Of a stretch of DNA of 64,000 nucleotides, positions 37,755 through 46,795 are shown piece by piece (the stretch's first letter is position 1; each line of letters starts with the position of its first letter). The position numbers were made by a program, and so were the translations under genes. The stretch is from Rhodobacteraceae bacterium Alg231-04 (GTDB lineage: Bacteria > Pseudomonadota > Alphaproteobacteria > Rhodobacterales > Rhodobacteraceae): positions 325,220 to 389,219 of the forward strand of contig FREY01000003.1 of NCBI GenBank assembly GCA_900143635.1, in the 5' to 3' direction. Below the pieces are notes generated by a model, which saw nothing but the letters and a program-made list of their open reading frames with translations, made no database searches and had not been told where the DNA came from.

Positions 37755-38192
37755 ATGAAACCTGTTGTCGACTGGATTCTACTAGCAAACTCCAGCAAGG
37801 CCCGGATTATCGAACGCCGGGGGCCAAACCGGAGTCTGGTGCCCCTTGAAGACCTGGTTTGGACAGCCGAGCCGCCTTCTGCTCCCTCTGACCGGAGCGG
37901 TACAAAACACAGTATTGCGGGCCACGGCAAGGATTCACCGCAAGGGGCTGACCCTGCCCGCGTCGCGGAAAGCAGATTTGCGGAGCACCTGGCCAAGGAA
38001 CTGGCAAAACACCGGGCCCAGTCGGATTATGACCGGCTGGTCATCGCCGCTGCGCCGCATTTTCTGGGCGCATTGCGCAAGCATCTGGGCGCTCCGGTTT
38101 ATGCTGTCCTGCTAGCAGAACTGGACAAAAATCTGGTTGATACACCGGTGGCAGATATTCCGGCCCATCTGGTTGGTATCTTTGCACCTTGA
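37755..38192 (+). CDS. Host-attachment-like protein (PF10116-type)
   Basis: The product has 145 residues: WILLANSSKARIIERRG at the N-terminus, RFAEHLAKELAKHRAQSDYDRLVIAAAPHFLGALRKHL in two adjoining stretches, and LDKNLVDTPVADIPAHL near the end. This pattern is that of the 'host attachment protein' family, named from Agrobacterium but of unproven role. There is no signal peptide. Many alphaproteobacteria carry it near stress genes. FNR-type box upstream. Confidence 0.8.
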   Translation: MKPVVDWILLANSSKARIIERRGPNRSLVPLEDLVWTAEPPSAPSDRSGTKHSIAGHGKDSPQGADPARVAESRFAEHLAKELAKHRAQSDYDRLVIAAAPHFLGALRKHLGAPVYAVLLAELDKNLVDTPVADIPAHLVGIFAP

Positions 38193-38276
38193 GGGGGTCC
38201 GCTGGCTAAGTCTGCTTACTGTTCCGGACGGCCAAATCCCGGCCGTTTTAGGCGTGTTGAAGTCGATCATCCCGGC

Positions 38277-39407
38277 TCAGGCCAGTTTGCTGCTAAGCTG
38301 CCGCAAGACGTCCAGATATCCCATCAGATCGGAAAGTGAAATGACACCTGCAAGCCGGTTGTCCTGAACGACCATGAGCTTGCGCCGGTTGGATCCCATC
38401 AGCTGATCCAGCGCCTCTGCGGCAGAGGTATCCGGTGTTGTGCAGTCTTCCGCACGCAGGGCAACAAACACGTCGTTGACAGTTGTGTTCGTCCAATTGT
38501 CCCGGTCAATTCCGGCCAGCACGCCGCTGTCGATATAGCCAAGAAGTATCCCGTTTTCCTCAACGGGCACGAAGCTGACACAGCGGCGTAGCATGACCTG
38601 ATCCGCAAGTTGGGACAGCGGCTGGCCGGGGCCGGTTGTGACAGGATTGCGGGACATCATCTGGCCGACGGTTCGTTCTGACAGGGCGGCTTTTACGGCA
38701 AGCTGGTCCAGAATTGTGCACGACACCGCGTGCAGAAAGAAACCCGCCAGAAACAGCCAGAGACCGGCCCAGTTTCCAGATGGGAAGAACAGCAAGACCC
38801 CCAGCCCCATGGCACCGTATGACAGCGGGATGCCAGGCAGGCTCGCCCATCTGGTCGAGCTGGCAATATCGCCTGATTTCTTCCAATGCAGAGCCCGGAC
38901 AATGCGTCCGGCATCCAGCGGAAAGGCAGGGAGCAGATTGAACAGGGCAAGCAGCAGGTTGGCGGCTGCCAGGAACCCCAGCAGGGCCGTGCCCGCTCCC
39001 GTTGCGCCTGCGGCCGCGGCAAATTTGGCAGAAAGCCATAACAGACCGCCGAGGAGAAGGCTGAATAAAATTCCGGCCAGCGCGGTGCAGCACTCTGCAG
39101 CGGTGCCTCTTGGTGCCTTGTGCGGCTCGGAGATCCCGCCAAAGACATACAGGGTGGAGGTGGCCCACCGGCCACCGGTGAAACGCGCCGCGGTGAGATG
39201 CGCAAATTCGTGCAGCACCAGCGAACCGATCAGCCCGACTGCCCCTGCAATACCAAAGGCAATGCTTCTCGGATCCCCCGGCCAGGGGCCGGGGGAATAC
39301 TCTGCTGCAAGGTGCCAGGCCAGAATGACGCAAACCGCGATCCACGCCCGGTCCAGCCGGATCTCAAGTCCAAGCAATTTGAACAACTTGTAAGATTTTG
39401 GAAACAT
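38277..39407 (-). CDS. Site-2 protease family M50 with two CBS domains
   Basis: The product has 376 residues. Six or so membrane segments hold the zinc site HEFAHL near residue 66 and the second motif NLLPAFPLDAGR with the Asp ligand. A pair of CBS domains follows (about 240-370), including VGQMMSRNPVTTGPGQPL and VVQDNRLAGVISLSDLMGYL. This is the class that includes mycobacterial Rip3. It may cut membrane-bound substrates in response to adenylate binding in the CBS pair; that is inference. It lies 73 bp after the Hsp20 gene on the same strand. Confidence 0.9.
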   Translation of the reverse strand: MFPKSYKLFKLLGLEIRLDRAWIAVCVILAWHLAAEYSPGPWPGDPRSIAFGIAGAVGLIGSLVLHEFAHLTAARFTGGRWATSTLYVFGGISEPHKAPRGTAAECCTALAGILFSLLLGGLLWLSAKFAAAAGATGAGTALLGFLAAANLLLALFNLLPAFPLDAGRIVRALHWKKSGDIASSTRWASLPGIPLSYGAMGLGVLLFFPSGNWAGLWLFLAGFFLHAVSCTILDQLAVKAALSERTVGQMMSRNPVTTGPGQPLSQLADQVMLRRCVSFVPVEENGILLGYIDSGVLAGIDRDNWTNTTVNDVFVALRAEDCTTPDTSAAEALDQLMGSNRRKLMVVQDNRLAGVISLSDLMGYLDVLRQLSSKLA

Positions 39408-39480
39408 GGCATGGCACTTCTTTGCCTGTAGAAATCCGGCAGACCGGGAACGTGCTGCGAAGGCAGCGGGCTGCCCGCTC

Positions 39481-39999
39481 TTATCCGGGCTTCACTTCGA
39501 TTTTCTGCTCGGATTGGCGTGCTTCCGCCGACTTCGGCAGGTCAACAGTCAGAACACCGTTTGCATAACCGGCAGAGATCTTGTCGGTATCGACATCTTC
39601 GGGCAGCTGCAGAGAGCGGTAGAAACTGCCGTATCGGCGCTCCGAATGCAGGCAGTCTTCTTTCTTTTCTTCGGTTTCCTCGCGCTTCTCGCCCTTGATG
39701 ACCAGGGATCCGTTGGACAGTTTGATCTCGATATCCTTCATATCCATTCCGGGCAGTTCAGCAGAGATCCCATAGCCGCCGTCGCGTTCCACCAGGTCCA
39801 TCGCCGGGGTCACGGCCCAGGTCCGCAGCTTGTCCGTATCAAAGCGCGAACGCGGGAAACGGGTGCTGGAGCGGAAGGGGTCAAAGTCATCGAAAAGCTG
39901 TTCTATTTCGTCGCGCAGGCTTTGCAGGGGTGACCAGCTTTTTTTGCTGACAGCCGGCTGCGTTTCCTGTTTCGGGGTCGCTTTTTGCTGGGTGCTCAT
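39481..39999 (-). CDS. Small heat-shock protein Hsp20
   Basis: The product has 172 residues. The N-terminal arm (SPLQSLRDEIEQLFDDFDPF) is followed by an alpha-crystallin domain with ELPGMDMKDIEIKLSNGSLV and the closing ANGVLTVDLPKS; the C-terminal tail has a KIEV I-x-V-type motif. It is an ATP-independent holdase. The ATG at 39999 has AGGAGACACCC before it; upstream in-frame starts would add an unlike tail. Two candidate boxes lie upstream (40150, strong; 40041, half). The M50 protease gene follows. Confidence 0.92.
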   Translation of the reverse strand: MSTQQKATPKQETQPAVSKKSWSPLQSLRDEIEQLFDDFDPFRSSTRFPRSRFDTDKLRTWAVTPAMDLVERDGGYGISAELPGMDMKDIEIKLSNGSLVIKGEKREETEEKKEDCLHSERRYGSFYRSLQLPEDVDTDKISAGYANGVLTVDLPKSAEARQSEQKIEVKPG

Positions 40000-40149
40000 G
40001 GGTGTCTCCTTTACGGGAATGCGGGCATTGCCATTGCATTTTGACCTGCGATCCGGCCGGTTGCTGTTTCTGAGGTGTTGTCCCTGCAAGCCCTGGCACC
40101 GGCGGGTACGGGTCATGCCCGAATATCGGGGTTCCGGCACCGAAACGCA

Positions 40150-40163
40150 TTGACGGCCATCAA
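40150..40163. promoter_or_regulatory. FNR/FixK-type box upstream of hsp20
   Basis: TTGACGGCCATCAA, overlapping the 3' end of the amidotransferase fragment. A class II start would be near 40115, leaving a leader of about 115 bases before the Hsp20 ATG. A weaker half-match TTGACCTGCGATCC lies closer, at 40041. Confidence 0.55.
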
Positions 40164-40591
40164 TGGCTAAGTGTTTCAGCTAATCCAGCCAGCCAGCCGA
40201 CACGGTCCGGCACTGCCGAAAGGGAAAGTCCGAGATCCGGATCGGCCGCAAAAACTACATTCTCCCCCACCTCGCGCCTGGCTTCGTTGCTCAACGGTTC
40301 TGAGGCAAACTTAACCATTCGGTATTCGGCATTGTGCTGGTGATGGACATGGGTTTGCCCGCAATGCGCGCAGAGGTGCAAATCATGCCGATCAATATGC
40401 CAAAGGCTCTGGTTCATGCGGGCGCCGACCAGCCACTGCCCGTCATTCAGGACCACGTTCAGCCCCGACAGCGCCGACTCGCCGGGCAATTTTTCTCTCG
40501 CCACAGACCATTTGCGCGAACTTACTCCCCGCGGCTGCGTGGCTTCTTGACCGGCTATCTCGCCCGCCCCCGCTGCCAAAGCTAAAAACGG
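40160..40591 (-). pseudogene. Class II glutamine amidotransferase, C-terminal half only
   Basis: The frame (139 codons from a TTG at 40579) contains NVVLNDGQWLVGARMNQSLWHI, CAHCGQTHVHH, YRMVKFASEPLSNEARR and VVFAADPDLGL. These resemble the second half of YafJ/EgtC-like class II amidotransferases (VTDG-LVASR, then ASEPLS). The N-terminal nucleophile Cys and first half are missing: the FtsH stop is only 13 bases upstream. Most likely a 5'-truncated gene; a stand-alone small protein cannot be excluded. Family call is moderately certain. Confidence 0.5.
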
Positions 40592-42496
40592 CTACCCGCC
40601 ATTGGCTTCCGGCTGATTGCCTGCATCCGGAGGTTTAAACGGCCGGACCTTTCCGTCCGGGGACAGGCAGGCCTTAATGTCCGGGAACCCAAGGGTTTCT
40701 CTGTCTTCCAGCTCATGTATCAGAAGGCGGACGCCGGGCAGATGGTCTTCGATAAGCTGCGTCGCCGCGGCTTCGGCGTCCTTCAGCAGTTTCATGACAG
40801 CCCGGTCCACTAGTGCTGCGGTTTCATCTGCATGCTCACGTGGCTGAGCGATGGATTGCCCGAGAAAAGGATGGTCTTCGCTCTGGCGCAGATCCACCGG
40901 GCCAAGTTCCTCGGTCATGCCCCATCGCGCCACCATGGAGCGCGCCAGCGCAGTTGCGCGCTTGATATCGTCATCGGCGCCGGAACTCACCGTACCGGTC
41001 AGACGTTTTTCCGCAGCGCGGCCTGCCAGCAAAATGACCAGCTGGGTGTGAAGATAGTCTTCGGGCAGGGTGTGGTGCTCTTCACGGCTCAGCATATGGG
41101 TGCCGCCAAGGCTGTGGCCGCGCGGGATAATGGTGACCTTGTAAAGCGGATCAGCGCCGGGTGAGAAAAAGGCGGCGGCGGTATGCCCTGCTTCATGCAC
41201 AGCCAGACGGTGACGCTCTCCGGGCTGCAAGGCTAGGGTTCTCACGGTTCCCATCATCACCTTGTCACGCGCCTCCTGAAGATCCGCACCAGAAATATCT
41301 GTGCCATGCCGCCGGGCCGCGTTGATGGCGGCTTCATTCAGCAGGTTTTTCAGATCGGCACCGGAAAATCCGGGAGTTCCCTCAGCTAGGGTTGCGAGAT
41401 CCTCGGGGTTGCTGAGCGGCAGGCCACGAGCGTGAATATCTAGAATAGCGCGCCGAGCCTGCAAGCCCGGCAGGTTCAGGGTGACATGGCGGTCAAACCG
41501 TCCAGGTCGCAGCAAAGCGGGGTCCAGCACATCTGGGCGGTTGGTGGCCGCCAGAACCACCACCGCCTCCTTGCCTTCGAACCCGTCAAGCTCGGCCAGG
41601 ATCTGGTTCAGGGTCTGCTCACGCTCATCATGGCCGCCGCCCAGCCCGGTGCCGCGGGTGCGGCCGATGCTGTCCAGCTCGTCAATGAAGATCACGGCCG
41701 GGGCAGCTTTGCGGGCTTCCTCGAACATCTTGCGCACCCGGCCGGCGCCAACACCGACGAAGACTTCGATGAACTCCGATCCCGAGGTCGAAAAAAATGG
41801 CACATCGGCCTCTCCGGCGAGCGCCTTGGCCAACAGGGTTTTGCCGGTGCCGGGCGGGCCCATCAGCAATACCCCGTGTGGAACCTCCGCGCCGACCCTG
41901 CTGAACCGCTCAGGCTCGCGCAGGAACTCGACCAGCTCGGCCACTTCGCGTTTTGCCTGATCCTGCCCTGCAACATCATCAAAGGTCGTGCGAGAACGGT
42001 TTTCGGCCGGTTTTGCGAACCTTCCGCTGAAGATCCCGCCCAGTCCCGGCGTGCCCAGACCGCCTGAAATCTGGCCGAACATCCGCCGTTGAAACCACAG
42101 ATACACGCCGAGGATCAGGATCCAGGGCAACAGGTATGTCAGAACTGAAACGCCTTGCGGGGGTCTTGCAGTGATTTCCACCCCACGGGCTTCGAGAAGC
42201 GGCAGCAGTTCGGGATCTCCCTGCGCCGGAATAACAGCCCGTATCGGTTCCTGCCCGTCCGCCGTGCCGCCGATGATCGAGATTCTGTGCTCTTCCAGCA
42301 AAACATGTGAGACACCGCCGCCGCGGATTTTCTCTTTCATTTCGCTGTAGGGAATAGACTGCACACCGGCCCCGGAATTGGCCATCGCCCAAAGCATCAG
42401 GAAGCCGAAGAAAGCGGACCAGATCAACGCCTGCACCAGAGGAGACGGCCCTGACGGCCTGTCATTATCCGGTTTGTTATCGCGTTTATTCTCCAT
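40592..42496 (-). CDS. ftsH: ATP-dependent zinc metalloprotease FtsH (secondary copy)
   Basis: The product has 634 residues. Two membrane helices (near 25-42 and 118-135) flank a periplasmic domain. The AAA domain has Walker A GPPGTGKT, Walker B VIFIDELD and LRPGRFDRHV; the M41 domain has HEAGH and a later Asp in SSGADDDIKRA. All key residues are intact, unlike the AAA protease at 19.2 kb. It degrades membrane and short-lived proteins. It lies 72 bp after the PRPP synthetase gene, in the same direction. Roseobacters have a housekeeping FtsH elsewhere, so this is probably an extra copy. Confidence 0.93.
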   Translation of the reverse strand: MENKRDNKPDNDRPSGPSPLVQALIWSAFFGFLMLWAMANSGAGVQSIPYSEMKEKIRGGGVSHVLLEEHRISIIGGTADGQEPIRAVIPAQGDPELLPLLEARGVEITARPPQGVSVLTYLLPWILILGVYLWFQRRMFGQISGGLGTPGLGGIFSGRFAKPAENRSRTTFDDVAGQDQAKREVAELVEFLREPERFSRVGAEVPHGVLLMGPPGTGKTLLAKALAGEADVPFFSTSGSEFIEVFVGVGAGRVRKMFEEARKAAPAVIFIDELDSIGRTRGTGLGGGHDEREQTLNQILAELDGFEGKEAVVVLAATNRPDVLDPALLRPGRFDRHVTLNLPGLQARRAILDIHARGLPLSNPEDLATLAEGTPGFSGADLKNLLNEAAINAARRHGTDISGADLQEARDKVMMGTVRTLALQPGERHRLAVHEAGHTAAAFFSPGADPLYKVTIIPRGHSLGGTHMLSREEHHTLPEDYLHTQLVILLAGRAAEKRLTGTVSSGADDDIKRATALARSMVARWGMTEELGPVDLRQSEDHPFLGQSIAQPREHADETAALVDRAVMKLLKDAEAAATQLIEDHLPGVRLLIHELEDRETLGFPDIKACLSPDGKVRPFKPPDAGNQPEANGG

Positions 42497-42568
42497 TCTA
42501 CCACCACGTGCTTTCTGGTTTTCAGACTAGGGCGGCAATCCCCTCGCGCCATGTCAATCGCGGTTTGC

Positions 42569-43489
42569 CTAGGTTTTTCTCCCATTTCGGGCCATTTCCC
42601 TGCCACCGGACAGGCGGCGCACCGCATCAGCAAGCCGCAGGGCGATGCGGATGCCATTTGTTTCATGCGGAATGCTGTCGGTAGAGATGATCCTGCGGGC
42701 ACCAGCGGTCAGAATGTCCGCCAAGGCACCCTCGGCAAAAACCGCGTGGATCACTATACAGACAGGCGGGCTGGCACCAGCCTGCCGCAACCGTGCGATG
42801 GTCTTGACCAATGTGCTGCCTGACGAAGCGATATCATCCAATATGACAGGTGTCCCGGCGGTGAGAGCGGCCGCGTCAGGGGGGCTAATAGTGACACAAC
42901 GGTCGCCCCTGCGGTGTTTGCCGAGCACCTCGAAATCGCAGCCGACCTGCTCTGCGACACGGGCGACCCATTGTCGGCTTTCCTCGTCCGGGCCGATCAG
43001 GACTGGATCGGCGACATTTCGGGTGATCCATTCGGCCAACAACGGGGCTGTCTCCACCTTTTGTGCAGGAATGGAATACAGGGCGCCCAGATCGGGTATC
43101 CGGTGCAGATGGGGGTCTGCGGTGACCAGCCAATCAAAGCTCTCCTCCAGGCAGGCAGCAAAGAGTTTTGCGCTGACGGCCTGTCCTGAGGCGAACCTCC
43201 AGTCCTGGCGCATATAGGCGAGATAGGGCGCAATTAGCCCCGTGCTGGCTGCGCCCAGCTCGCGCGCAGTGGCCGCCGCAAAGCGCAGCGGCAGCATGTG
43301 CCGGTCAGGGTCGCGCAGAGTGCAAAGGATGGCCAGATCGCAATCTGCGACATCTCCGTTCAGGGTGATCAGGCTTTCCCCGTCGGGAAAATGCCGCCAG
43401 CCGATGGGAACGACGCGAGCCCCAATATGCGGCGCCAGCTGCAGCGCCATCGGCAGCATATCCGGGAAGGGCGCGAGAACGGATGTCAT
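42569..43489 (-). CDS. prs: Ribose-phosphate pyrophosphokinase (PRPP synthetase)
   Basis: The product has 306 residues. YLAYMRQDWRF matches the flexible-loop region (usually YARQDR), ADPHLH the metal site and VILDDIASSGSTLV the PRPP-binding loop. It makes PRPP and AMP from ribose 5-phosphate and ATP. The sequence is divergent from housekeeping Prs, as in archaeal-type enzymes. Its ATG overlaps the stop of the AMP phosphorylase gene by four bases, tying the enzyme that yields AMP to one that breaks AMP down. Confidence 0.87.
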   Translation of the reverse strand: MTSVLAPFPDMLPMALQLAPHIGARVVPIGWRHFPDGESLITLNGDVADCDLAILCTLRDPDRHMLPLRFAAATARELGAASTGLIAPYLAYMRQDWRFASGQAVSAKLFAACLEESFDWLVTADPHLHRIPDLGALYSIPAQKVETAPLLAEWITRNVADPVLIGPDEESRQWVARVAEQVGCDFEVLGKHRRGDRCVTISPPDAAALTAGTPVILDDIASSGSTLVKTIARLRQAGASPPVCIVIHAVFAEGALADILTAGARRIISTDSIPHETNGIRIALRLADAVRRLSGGREMARNGRKT

Positions 43490-44994
43490 GACGGAACCGA
43501 TATGCTGAAAGGCCCGGGCTGGCGGGCTGCGTAGTCCTGCGCGTAAGACAGCTCCCCAGGGGTTTCCGCGTGGATTTCAAACAAGGGCTCTCCGCCCTGC
43601 ACCTGATTGCCGAGGCGGGTCATCAGAAAGACCCCGGCACGCGCGCGTTGGGGCGCACCGGCCAGTTTGGCGATCCGGGCGATAAGGCGGTTGTCGATGG
43701 CAGTGACGGTTCCGCCGCGCGCCGCAGTGACCAGCACCCGGTGCGCGGCGGGTTCAGGTTCCGTAAATCCGCCCTGCGCTTCGCAGATGGCCAGAAACCG
43801 CTGTTCAGCAGCGCCGCTGTCCAGCAGTTCCGCAGCGGAAGCAGAACCGGAGCCCGCTGCTCCGCCGAGGTCAAGCAGCTGTCCGGCAAGGGTCAGCGCG
43901 CGCTGGCGCAGATCCTGCGGCGCATCCGGCGTGCGGCGTAGCACTTTCAGCACATCCGCCGCCTCCAGCGCCGGGCCGATGCCGTGCCCGACCGGCTGGC
44001 TGCCATCGCTGATATGGACCTTCAGCTCCAGCCCGACCGCCTCGGCCACTGCCTGCAGGCGTGCGGACAGCGAAGCTGCTGCGGCCTGCGAGCGGACCTT
44101 GGCCGTTGGCCCTACGGGAATGTCGATAATCACCCTGCCGGCCCCGGCCGCGGCTTTCTTGGACAGCACACTGGCGGCAAGCTGTCCGTCGCTGTCGAAA
44201 TCCAGCGGCCGTTCGATGCGGATCATCACGTCGTCCGCCGGGCTGAGCTGCAGCCCGCCGCCCCAGACAATGCAGCCTCCTTGGGCCTCCACCACCCGGC
44301 GCATAGCGGTGAGGTCCAGCCCGACCGGGGCCATGACAGCCATAACATCGGCGGTTCCGGCCGGTGAGGTGATGGCGCGGCTCGATGTCTTTGGAATGGT
44401 GTGACCCGCAGCGGCCGCGATTGCGACCACGATGGGGCTGGTTCGGTTGCCTGGCAGCCCGCCGACGCAATGCTTGTCCAACACCAGCTTCTTACCCCAG
44501 CTGAGATTTCTTCCTGCCGCCTGCATCGCCTTCGTCAATGCAATTGTTTCTGCAATGTCCAGCCGGTCGCCGGCACAGGCAGTCACAAAGGCGGCAAGGT
44601 TGAGGTCGGACAATCTGCGGGCCAGTGCATCCTCGATGATGGTGCTGAACTTTGCCTGCTCTAGCGGCTCTCCATAGACTTTTGCGCGTATGAAGGACGC
44701 CGCGGCGGGCGGTTCCGGGTGCGACAGCCGCCCCATTGCGCCCGGTGCGGGCTGCAGGGCTTGCCAGGCTGCATCCGACAGCGCCGCCGCATCGGGCGGC
44801 AACCAGCCGCCGCCGGTGACCACATTCAGGGTTGCAATCACCCATTTGCGGCCGCAGTCGATCCGCACCCGCGTCAGCGCGCGGAACCCTTCTGCCTGGC
44901 TGACATGGCAATCGGCATGCATATAAACAACCGGGTCGCTGTAGGTGTCGATCCCGGCCGGTATCAGCCGCAGCCTGTGGTCACGGGTCTTCAT
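43486..44994 (-). CDS. AMP phosphorylase (thymidine phosphorylase family)
   Basis: The product has 502 residues, the length of archaeal AMP phosphorylases and longer than thymidine phosphorylase. Motifs: LDKHCVGGLPGNRTSPIVV and TSSRAITSPAGTADVMAVMA, which in this family replace the thymidine phosphorylase glycine-rich loops. The known reaction is AMP plus phosphate to adenine plus ribose 1,5-bisphosphate. The ATG at 44994 has AGGAG upstream and fits both family length and the promoter; longer in-frame starts run into the FNR-type box. No ribose-1,5-bisphosphate isomerase or RuBisCO is in the window. Confidence 0.87.
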   Translation of the reverse strand: MKTRDHRLRLIPAGIDTYSDPVVYMHADCHVSQAEGFRALTRVRIDCGRKWVIATLNVVTGGGWLPPDAAALSDAAWQALQPAPGAMGRLSHPEPPAAASFIRAKVYGEPLEQAKFSTIIEDALARRLSDLNLAAFVTACAGDRLDIAETIALTKAMQAAGRNLSWGKKLVLDKHCVGGLPGNRTSPIVVAIAAAAGHTIPKTSSRAITSPAGTADVMAVMAPVGLDLTAMRRVVEAQGGCIVWGGGLQLSPADDVMIRIERPLDFDSDGQLAASVLSKKAAAGAGRVIIDIPVGPTAKVRSQAAAASLSARLQAVAEAVGLELKVHISDGSQPVGHGIGPALEAADVLKVLRRTPDAPQDLRQRALTLAGQLLDLGGAAGSGSASAAELLDSGAAEQRFLAICEAQGGFTEPEPAAHRVLVTAARGGTVTAIDNRLIARIAKLAGAPQRARAGVFLMTRLGNQVQGGEPLFEIHAETPGELSYAQDYAARQPGPFSISVPS

Positions 44995-45124
44995 AGCGGG
45001 TACTCCTGCGCTGCCAGCGGCATGGGTGCCTTGATACGTGCAGCCATTGGGTCTCCTGTTCTCTTGTTCCTTCGTTTTCCGGTCATCTTTCATCGGCAGG
45101 ATAGCGCAGAGCCGCCAACCCGGA

Positions 45125-45138
45125 CTGACCCGGATCAA
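45125..45138. promoter_or_regulatory. FNR/FixK-type box for the AMP phosphorylase operon
   Basis: On the minus strand TTGATCCGGGTCAG. Its centre, 45131.5, predicts a start near 45090 and thus a leader of about 95 bases before the ATG at 44994. Confidence 0.65.
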
Positions 45139-45241
45139 GACAGGGGCCCTGTTCAAGTCTGTTGTCCTCTGCGTCACGACACCGATTGATCTGCAACCGT
45201 CCGGGCTCAAAGCCGACCGGTAGTCTTACCGAGAGGGACAA

Positions 45242-45613
45242 GTGCCGAGGGCTGCGGCCCGGGCGCTGGAAGCCGATCCGAAACTTGGATTGTATACGCC
45301 GGGCGGTCTGCCGGAGTTTCAGCGGGCCCTCAGTCGGCGGCGGGGTCTTATCTGCGCCCGGCTTGACTGGCTGGCGCATGAATTCACCTATGTGCGCCCC
45401 GAGGGGGCATACTATATGTTTCCGCGCAGTCTGGTTCAGCACCGGAATGCGGTCCAATGTGCAAGTGCCCTTCTGAGTCATGCAGGAGTGACCGCAACGC
45501 CGGGAAGTGCCTTCGGCCCGTCAGGAAAGCATCATCTCCGCATGGCGTTTTGCGGTGAAGAAAGTGTGATAAATCAGGCGTTTGACAGGATGGAAGCCCT
45601 TTTCTGGACCTGA
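45242..45613 (+). pseudogene. Class I/II aminotransferase with internal deletion
   Basis: The frame reads ALEADPKLGLYTPGGLPEFQ, which belongs to the N-terminal part of such enzymes, and then joins directly to RLDWLAHEFTYVRPEGAYYM, TPGSAFGPSGKHHLRMAF and INQAFDRM, the C-terminal domain. About 250 residues with the PLP-binding Lys are missing. The start is absent too. It is a collapsed gene lying between two promoter regions of the island. Confidence 0.75.
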
Positions 45614-45680
45614 CGGGAGAAAGCATCGAAAGGCCCAAGCACGTCCGCTTTCAATGCTGATCATGCATCATTTGGCCGGA

Positions 45681-46526
45681 TCAGTGGGCAAGCAGAACAG
45701 GAAGACTGGTCTGCTCCATCATCGTGCGGGTCGTGCCGCCAAACACGGCCTCTCGCCAGCGCGAATGGCCATAGGCGCCCATCACCACCATGTCGGCACC
45801 GGCTTCCCTGGCCCGCTCAAGGATGCATCGTCCGATCTCCGCGCGGCCGCTGGGATATTGGGCAAGGGTCACAGGGCACCGGTGATGGCTCAGCCAGGCT
45901 GCCAGCCCTGCACCCGGATCCTCGCCGTTCTGCCGGGCCATGCCCGCCGGATCGAAGCAGCCGATGACAACCTCTTGCGCGGCGAGCAGATAAGGCAGTG
46001 CTGCGTGTACCGCGCTTGCTGCGGGCTGGCCGCCGTCCCAGGCGACAAAGACACGGTCTCTGCGGATCAGGGGATCGCCGTTCAGCATCAGGCCAACCGG
46101 GGAATGGAAAAGAACGCCATGCGCGGCTTCGTTGAATATGGTCTCATCATCCCGCAGATCCGGCGCAATATGGGCAATGTCGCAGGTCCTGGCCCGTTGC
46201 GACACGTTGTGCTTGATGTCGATTGCTGAGGAGATCACTGGCTGGACCTCGCCAGAGGCTCCGGCCTTCGCCAGAAGCGCCCCGGTTTCTTCAGCCCGCT
46301 TCTTGATGTCCACGTGGCATTTTCTGACCAGATCTGACCAGTCTTCCGGGATGGTCATGCTGCCATAGGCGGTAGAGCCGTAAGCGTAGTAAGGGAGCGC
46401 CGGAGCCAGGTCCAGCATCAGGCAGGTCAGATGCGCCTGCTGTTCATATGCGTTTTCGCCAACAGCAAGGATTTCGGCATCACTGGTGTTTTTCCCGATC
46501 AGGAAAAGTGACGATTTATACTCCAT
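45681..46526 (-). CDS. Universal stress protein, tandem UspA domains
   Basis: The product has 281 residues. The second half is a regular UspA domain: RDRVFVAWDGGQPAASAVHA, then ADMVVMGAYGHSRWREAVFG, followed by GTTRTMMEQTSLPVLL, which gives the GxxG-x9-G(S/T) ATP-binding pattern. The first half is more degenerate. It is cytoplasmic. An FNR-type box lies 90 bp upstream at a spacing fit for activation. Monocistronic as far as seen. Confidence 0.9.
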   Translation of the reverse strand: MEYKSSLFLIGKNTSDAEILAVGENAYEQQAHLTCLMLDLAPALPYYAYGSTAYGSMTIPEDWSDLVRKCHVDIKKRAEETGALLAKAGASGEVQPVISSAIDIKHNVSQRARTCDIAHIAPDLRDDETIFNEAAHGVLFHSPVGLMLNGDPLIRRDRVFVAWDGGQPAASAVHAALPYLLAAQEVVIGCFDPAGMARQNGEDPGAGLAAWLSHHRCPVTLAQYPSGRAEIGRCILERAREAGADMVVMGAYGHSRWREAVFGGTTRTMMEQTSLPVLLAH

Positions 46527-46609
46527 GGATGCCTCCGCTTTGAGAGTCCGCAGCGCGGGAGGCGCTGCCAGTTCTTTGTTCCAGATTGCCCCAAGGCCGC
46601 CCGCTGGGA

Positions 46610-46623
46610 CTGACGCGGATCAA
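46610..46623. promoter_or_regulatory. FNR/FixK-type box for the universal stress protein gene
   Basis: On the minus strand TTGATCCGCGTCAG. Its centre, 46616.5, predicts a minus-strand start near 46575, 49 bp before the USP ATG. It could also act on the divergent DUF5765 gene with a longer leader. Confidence 0.65.
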
Positions 46624-46795
46624 TAGCGCTGAAAAAACATCGTTTAGCCTTGGCAAAGGACAGGTCGGGAGCAATCGAACATGGAATTCAATATTTGCCA
46701 TGCCCAACCGGGCGCTGCCTCCGCGGGCCGACTTGGAACGCTGCAGGAACGGGGCGAAGCTCTGCGGCTTTGCGCGCTATGAAACGGTCAGACCC

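Noticed and set aside
40041-40054. TTGACCTGCGATCC as the main hsp20 box
   Set aside because: The right half-site is poor, and a class II start would leave only a few bases of leader.
42569-44994. A type III RuBisCO (AMP) pathway in this window
   Set aside because: No ribose-1,5-bisphosphate isomerase or RuBisCO large subunit is present in the 64 kb.
43486-45210. Longer AMP phosphorylase start at 45210 or 45093
   Set aside because: Both run across or next to the FNR-type box and predicted transcript start; the ATG at 44994 has AGGAG and fits family length.
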